Assembly: GCF_900103195.1 (NCBI RefSeq)
Contig: NZ_FMWU01000011.1
Span: 124,001-188,000, forward strand
Direction: 5' to 3'
Origin: Methylobacterium sp. UNC378MF
Lineage (GTDB): Bacteria > Pseudomonadota > Alphaproteobacteria > Rhizobiales > Beijerinckiaceae
DNA: 64,000 nt
Positions 59,874 through 64,000 of the stretch are shown piece by piece (within the stretch, counting starts at the first letter, position 1; each line of letters starts with the position of its first letter). The notes beneath the pieces were generated by a model. It was given only the letters and a program-made list of their open reading frames with translations, had not been told where the DNA came from and did not search any database. Made by a program: the position numbers and the translations under genes.

Positions 59874-60290
59874 ATGAGACGGCGCCCCGCCCTCACCGCG
59901 CTGCACCAGGCCATGCAGGGCGACACCGTGCTGGTGGTGGAGGACGAGCCGGTGGTGCGCGACCTGATCGTGGAGGTGCTGGCCGACCTCGGCTGCACCG
60001 CGCTCCGGGCCGCGGATGCCCGCGCGGGCCTCGCCCGGCTGCGCGCGCCGGGTCGGATCGACCTGCTGATCAGCGATGTCGGCCTGCCCGGCGGCCCCAA
60101 GGGCCGGGAGATGGTGGAGGTGGCCCGCCCGCACCGGCCGGATCTGAAGGTCCTGTTCATCACCGGCTACGCCGAGAACGCGACCTTCGGCACCGGTCCG
60201 CTGGAGCCGGACATGCGGATGATCGCCAAGCCGTTCTCCGTGGAGGCGCAGGCGGCGCGGGTCCGCGCGATGATCGCCGGCCTCGACTGA
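59874..60290 (+). CDS. Single-domain response regulator
   Basis: 138 residues, receiver domain only. Acidic pocket in VLVVEDEPVVRD, phospho-acceptor Asp in LLISDVGLPGG, Thr in FITGYAE and Lys in MIAKPFSVE. No output domain, so it probably acts by protein contact or as a phosphate relay with the HWE kinase 6 bases downstream. ATG 59913 (MQGDTVLVV) is an equally good start; 59874 adds 13 residues. Confidence 0.85.
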   Translation: MRRRPALTALHQAMQGDTVLVVEDEPVVRDLIVEVLADLGCTALRAADARAGLARLRAPGRIDLLISDVGLPGGPKGREMVEVARPHRPDLKVLFITGYAENATFGTGPLEPDMRMIAKPFSVEAQAARVRAMIAGLD

Positions 60291-60296
60291 CCGCCG

Positions 60297-62021
60297 ATGT
60301 CGCTGCCGCCGTCGCTGCCCTTGTCGTTGACGACCCGCATCCTGCTGCTGGTCCTCCTCGCGCTCGCCCCGGCACTGGCGATCCAGGGCTACAACGAGGT
60401 CGCCCTGAGGGCGAGCCGCGACGCGGCCGTTCGGGCCGACGCCCGCGCCACCGCGCGGGACGTCGCGGAGGATTTCGCGCAGATCTCCGAGCGGATGCAG
60501 CAGGCTCTCGACCTGATCTCGGGGGATGCCTCGGTGCAGGCGCGGGAGCCGGCGGCCTGCGCCACCTACCTGCGGAGGGCGGCGGAGCGGCTGCCGCACG
60601 TGCTGCTGCTCGCCCTCACCGATCCCGAGGGCGCCGTGATCTGCGACAGTGCCGGCTCGCCCGCGGGCTCCTACTCGAGCCGCAGCCGCGCCTATCACCA
60701 CCGCGCCCTGGAGCGGGGCGGCTACGCAGTGGGCGGCTATGCGGTCGGCTTCCGGACGAAGCGGCCCTCGATCCACTTCGCCAGGGCCATCCATGCCGGA
60801 GATTCGGCAGGCGCCCCCGCCGGCGTCCTCCTCGCCGCCGTCGATCTCGACTGGCTCTCCGATCACCTGGAACAGGCGCTCCACCAAGCGGAGACGGCGA
60901 TCACCGTGACGGACCGCGACGGGCTGATCATCGCCCGCCGCCCGGACGAGGCGGCCTGGATCGGCAGGCCGATCCCGCCCGACCGGGTCGCCATGCTGAC
61001 GGCCGCAGGCAGCGACGTCCGCGTCGCCGAGGGGCTCGACGGCCGATTGCGGATCATCGCCACCGCACTGCCGGACGGCCCGCTTGCGGGGGTGCGCGTC
61101 GTCGTCGGGCGCGACTACGCGACCGCCTTCGCGGATGTCGACGCCGCCACCCGCCGCGGGCTGGTGCTGATCGCCGTGGGAGCGGCGCTGGCGCTGGCCG
61201 CCGCCCTCGTGGCCGGGCGGGTGTTCATCCGCCGTCCGATCGACCGGCTCCTGCGCACCGCGGCAGCCTGGCAGGCCGGCGATCTCGCCGCCCGGACCGG
61301 CCTGCACGGCGCCACCGAGTTCGACCGGCTCGGCAGCAAGCTCGACACCATGGCCGGCACGCTCCAGCGCAGCACCGCGGCGCTGCATACGGAGATCCAG
61401 CGCGGGCGCGCCCTGCAGGCGCAGCAGGGCACGATGCTGCACGAGCTGAACCACCGGGTGAAGAACACCCTGGCCACCGTCCAGGCCCTGGCCCGCCAGT
61501 CCCGCGGCTCCGCGGAGGTCCTGGAGGCGCGGATCCTGGCCCTGTCGAAGACTCACGATCTCCTGACCCGCGAGGATTGGAGTGGCGCCTCCCTGCACGA
61601 GGTGCTGGAGAACGAACTCGGTCCCTACCGGACTGGCGGCGACCAGATCCGCCTCGACGGCCCGGACGTGTCGCTGAGCCCCCGCGAGGTGCTGGCGCTC
61701 GGCATGACCATCCACGAACTGACCACCAACGCCGCCAAGTACGGCGCCCTCTCGGTCCGGGAGGGTCGCGTCCGCGTCGCGTGGTCGCTCGCCGCCGGCG
61801 CGGCGGGGGGGCGGCGCCTGCAGTTCACCTGGCAGGAGAGCGGCGGCCCGCCGGTGCAGCCGCCGACCCGGGTCGGCTTCGGGACGCGGCTGATCGCCGG
61901 CGGCGTGCGGCGCGAACTCGCCGGCACCGTCGAACTCGCCTTCGAGACCGCAGGCCTGCGGTGCGGGATCGACGTGCCCCTGGATCCGGGCCTGGGCGCG
62001 ATGCTGGCGCCGACGGGCTAG
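60297..62021 (+). CDS. Membrane HWE-family sensor histidine kinase
   Basis: 574 residues. One helix at 13-29, an extracytoplasmic dCache-like sensor (about 35-285; VLLLALTDPEGAVICDSAG and ITVTDRDGLIIARR), a second helix at 290-315, HAMP, then HWE/HisKA_2 kinase with H-box MLHELNHRVKNTLATVQAL and N-box HELTTNAAKYGALS. It is in an operon with the receiver. It shares kinase-core sequence with the KaiC-linked kinase at 26121. Sensor ligand unknown. Confidence 0.9.
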   Translation: MSLPPSLPLSLTTRILLLVLLALAPALAIQGYNEVALRASRDAAVRADARATARDVAEDFAQISERMQQALDLISGDASVQAREPAACATYLRRAAERLPHVLLLALTDPEGAVICDSAGSPAGSYSSRSRAYHHRALERGGYAVGGYAVGFRTKRPSIHFARAIHAGDSAGAPAGVLLAAVDLDWLSDHLEQALHQAETAITVTDRDGLIIARRPDEAAWIGRPIPPDRVAMLTAAGSDVRVAEGLDGRLRIIATALPDGPLAGVRVVVGRDYATAFADVDAATRRGLVLIAVGAALALAAALVAGRVFIRRPIDRLLRTAAAWQAGDLAARTGLHGATEFDRLGSKLDTMAGTLQRSTAALHTEIQRGRALQAQQGTMLHELNHRVKNTLATVQALARQSRGSAEVLEARILALSKTHDLLTREDWSGASLHEVLENELGPYRTGGDQIRLDGPDVSLSPREVLALGMTIHELTTNAAKYGALSVREGRVRVAWSLAAGAAGGRRLQFTWQESGGPPVQPPTRVGFGTRLIAGGVRRELAGTVELAFETAGLRCGIDVPLDPGLGAMLAPTG

Positions 62022-62243
62022 GGGTGCCGGTATTCGGCAGGATCACGAAGCGCGAACAAGAGTTTGGAGCCGAGTCCGGACAGATTGCTTCAACGTGGCT
62101 GGATTCGCCTCTTGGCGCATGTCGGCCTGCGTGGGGAGACCGCAGCGCGAGAAGGCGGCCGGCGAGCGGGCCCGCGCCGCTCGCGTCGTGCGCGAGGATC
62201 CGACCATATCATGTTGTTGAATGAAGGGTTTCCGGTCTCACGC

Positions 62244-62633
62244 TCAGGCGCCGGTGCGGGTCACCTCGCGGATGTCCCGCTTCACTTGCCGCCACGTCCG
62301 CCAGGGCTCGAGATTCGAGAGCGCCATCCGGCGGGCGCCCATCCAGCCGAGCCCGAGGGCGACGGCCAGGAACGGCGCTGCGACGATCAGCGCAGCCGGG
62401 GCCTCGGCGCCGAACGGCACGGCCAGGAGCTTCACCACGGCGTCCAGACCGAGGAAGAAAGTGACGATCAGGAGCACCGGGATCGTGCCGATGATGGCGA
62501 TCAGCGATACCAGCGCCCGAATATTGCTGTCGACCTCCGTCCGCGCCAGCGTCAGCAGCGCCTCGATATGCGCCGTTCCCTCGCGCAGGGCCGCGATCAG
62601 CAGGGCGAGGGTTCCGTCCGGGGTCTGACGCAT
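62244..62633 (-). CDS. Phage-holin-superfamily (DUF1469-like) membrane protein
   Basis: 129 residues. N-terminal amphipathic helix (LIAALREGTAHIEALLTLARTEVDSNIRAL), two membrane helices (about 45-65 and 78-98), basic C-terminus (WRTWRQVKRDIREVTRTGA). Matches the small 'phage holin family' cellular proteins rather than true lysis holins. No phage genes near. Function unknown. Confidence 0.6.
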   Translation of the reverse strand: MRQTPDGTLALLIAALREGTAHIEALLTLARTEVDSNIRALVSLIAIIGTIPVLLIVTFFLGLDAVVKLLAVPFGAEAPAALIVAAPFLAVALGLGWMGARRMALSNLEPWRTWRQVKRDIREVTRTGA

Positions 62634-62712
62634 GGATACGAGGGTCCTCGGGGCCGTCTCCGGCCGTTTCTGGCCAACGGGGCCGCGGCCCGAAGCGTTC
62701 CCCGCCGGACAC

Positions 62713-63135
62713 TCACAGCATCAGGAGTACGGCGCCGAGGATCAGCACGGTCGCCAGACCGGCCAGGAGGACGGCCCGGCCGGCATCGGCGCGGTCGTCC
62801 GTGTTCGGCTCCGGCGCGGCCTTCACGGCGGATGGGGGCGCCGCGAAGGCCGCGCCGGGTCCTCCTTCCGCCGCCCGGACCGGCGGCGCCGTGCCGGGCG
62901 GCGGCGCCGGGAGGGTGAGTGAGACCGGAAGCGGCCGGTCCGCCGGCGGGCCGAAGGCCTCGGGCTCGACGCTCACGCCCGCCGCCTCCAGCTCCAGCAT
63001 CACCAGGACGAGGGCATCGACATCCATGCGCTCGACGGGCAGCACGGCGCGCAGGTCGTCGGCGGTGATCGCGCCCCGGGCCCGCCCGAGGGCGACCAGC
63101 CGATCAAGCGTCGCGCGATCCAGAGCCTGCGTCAT
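62713..63135 (-). CDS. Tail-anchored protein with sigma-70 region 1.1-like domain
   Basis: 140 residues. Residues 7-57 (LDRLVALGRARGAITADDLRAVLPVERMDVDALVLVMLELEAAGVSVE) follow the pattern of RpoD region 1.1, the autoinhibitory DNA-mimic part of the housekeeping sigma factor. A Pro/Ala-rich linker (60-115) leads to a C-terminal membrane helix (about 122-140). The protein has no sigma region 2 or 4. It might tether or titrate transcription components at the membrane, but this is speculation. Related proteins exist in alphaproteobacteria. Confidence 0.65.
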   Translation of the reverse strand: MTQALDRATLDRLVALGRARGAITADDLRAVLPVERMDVDALVLVMLELEAAGVSVEPEAFGPPADRPLPVSLTLPAPPPGTAPPVRAAEGGPGAAFAAPPSAVKAAPEPNTDDRADAGRAVLLAGLATVLILGAVLLML

Positions 63136-63221
63136 GACCCGCCTCCGCGGCCGCGTTCCCGCCGTCCCTCAAGAACGCGCCGGGGCGGCACCGGTTACCG
63201 GCGGCCGCGTGTGGTCCGGCG

Positions 63222-64000
63222 CTAGGCGCTGAGCGCAGGATTCGCGCTCGGCACCTCGCACCGCGCGGAATCGGGCGCGGCGCCGGTTCCCGGCCGGAAC
63301 TGGAGCATCGGCCGCTCGATCAGGTACCAGCTCAGCAGGCCGAGGGGGATGGCGGCCGCGAGCGTCAGGACCGCGACCGACCAGGGAGAGATCCCGGGGA
63401 CCCGTGCGACCAGCAGGTTCTGCACCGGCCAAGCGTAGAGATACAGCCCGTAGGACGGGTCGGCCTGGGCGGTGACGCGGCTGAGGGCGGTGGGACGCAC
63501 CGCGAAGGCGAACCAGAAGATCAGGTAGCCGCCGAGGATCGCGAAGGCCGGCTCGGCCAGCGGCCTGCTGAACATCAGCGGCAGGAGCAGAAGGGCCGCC
63601 AGGGCCGCGCCGCGCCCCGTATAGGTGATGCGGTCCGCGAACAGCCGGAAGGCGCCGCCGCAGCAGAACACGAAGGTCAGGCGGATCATCTCCGACAGAG
63701 AGCCGAGGGCGTCGCCCGGATGCCCGACGGGCAGGAAGAGCCAGCGCAGGGCGAGCAGGGTGCCGAGTCCGGCGAGCAGGCCGAGATACCGCCCGCGGCG
63801 GCGCAGGGCGCGGGCGGTGCCGACGAGACCGAGCAGCAGGTAGCAGCCGAATTCGCAGGGGATCGTCCACATCGCGCCGTTGAGCAGCGGATAGGGCAGC
63901 TCGGCGAAGGCGCCCGGGACCACCGGCATCAGCAGCAGCGACAGCCGCAGCAGGGTCTCCATCGGCGAGGCCGCCGCGAGGTCGCCGCCGCCCAGGGGCG
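63222..64000 (-). CDS. Acyltransferase-3-family membrane protein, 5' end cut by window
   Basis: C-terminal ~259 residues visible; the frame is open through the edge (PLGGGDLAAASPMETLLRLSLLL...). Multiple helices with the Acyl_transf_3 pattern: NGAMWTIPCEFGCYLLLG, GGYLIFWFAFAV, DPSYGLYLYAWPVQNLLV and the C-terminal SWYLIERPMLQF. O-acylates a polysaccharide or lipid at the inner membrane. The internal ATG at 63962 is not the real start, since the family sequence continues upstream. Confidence 0.85.
   Translation of the reverse strand, partial: PLGGGDLAAASPMETLLRLSLLLMPVVPGAFAELPYPLLNGAMWTIPCEFGCYLLLGLVGTARALRRRGRYLGLLAGLGTLLALRWLFLPVGHPGDALGSLSEMIRLTFVFCCGGAFRLFADRITYTGRGAALAALLLLPLMFSRPLAEPAFAILGGYLIFWFAFAVRPTALSRVTAQADPSYGLYLYAWPVQNLLVARVPGISPWSVAVLTLAAAIPLGLLSWYLIERPMLQFRPGTGAAPDSARCEVPSANPALSA

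Noticed and set aside
62244..62633. Phage lysis gene (holin)
   Set aside because: The protein belongs to a holin-named but cellular membrane family; no endolysin, portal, terminase or integrase is present.
1..64000. tRNA, rRNA, CRISPR arrays, IS elements
   Set aside because: Scanned intergenic gaps by eye; no cloverleaf with a GGTTCGAATCC-type arm, no regularly spaced repeats, no transposase frame.

Overview
High-GC, almost fully coding DNA with strong G/C at third codon positions, many GTG starts and 4-base ATGA/GTGA stop-start overlaps. Gene content (two HWE-type histidine kinases, KaiC-like ATPase, DUF6894 protein, SulP-STAS-cNMP fusion, ssu operon, rhizobactin-type siderophore genes, hairpin-rich intergenic repeats) suggests an alphaproteobacterium of the Rhizobiales/Hyphomicrobiales, most likely Methylobacterium or a close relative. 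This is inferred from gene content; no rRNA is present. I saw no tRNA, CRISPR array, insertion sequence or phage integrase, so this looks like chromosomal or stable replicon DNA.

Layout. 0-12.4 kb: start of an SDR gene running off the left edge, a YihY-family membrane protein, a Crp/Fnr regulator, the nickel-pincer cofactor operon larC-larE-larB (no larA seen), a Tat-exported aldo/keto reductase, a solitary molybdopterin subunit of the xanthine dehydrogenase family, a PepSY protein, an SDR and an SGNH hydrolase. 12.4-15.3 kb: two acetyltransferases (one AlcB/RhbD-like, for siderophores) and an ECF sigma factor. 15.6-19.2 kb: a DUF3307 protein, a SulP transporter and a small secreted protein. 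19.4-25.1 kb: sulfonate operon ssuE-ssuA2-ssuA1-ssuC-ssuB, then a hairpin repeat, then ssuD. 25.6-28.7 kb: a small secreted protein and a KaiC/HWE-kinase pair.

28.9-39.4 kb is an oxidative, non-phosphorylating L-arabinose/D-galactose locus: OprB porin, sugar 1-dehydrogenase, FAH-family protein, a wrecked semialdehyde dehydrogenase pseudogene, a FadR-type regulator, an IlvD/Edd dehydratase, aldose 1-epimerase, FucP-type symporter and SMP-30 lactonase. A near-identical 15-bp element at the two divergent promoter regions suggests one regulon.

39.9-52.4 kb is the most interesting region: twelve consecutive co-directional genes, mostly translationally coupled. They encode three nucleotide-sugar SDR enzymes (one UDP-glucuronate decarboxylase), a B12-binding radical SAM enzyme, four glycosyltransferases (three apparently tandem paralogs), inositol-3-phosphate synthase, a histidine phosphatase, a methyltransferase and a glycoside hydrolase whose barrel appears circularly permuted. 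They look like one pathway to an unidentified, probably inositol- and xylose-containing glycan or glycoconjugate. The gene set matches what I recall as the uncharacterised 'rhizo-twelve' system; I could not verify that name.

52.6-64 kb: a DUF6894 protein, two small related ORFs ending at a strong terminator, a DUF4142 protein, a LacI regulator, a siderophore-uptake operon (MFS, FhuF-type reductase, ABC exporter), a response regulator with an HWE sensor kinase, a holin-like membrane protein, a tail-anchored protein with a sigma-70 region 1.1-like domain, and a truncated acyltransferase at the right edge.
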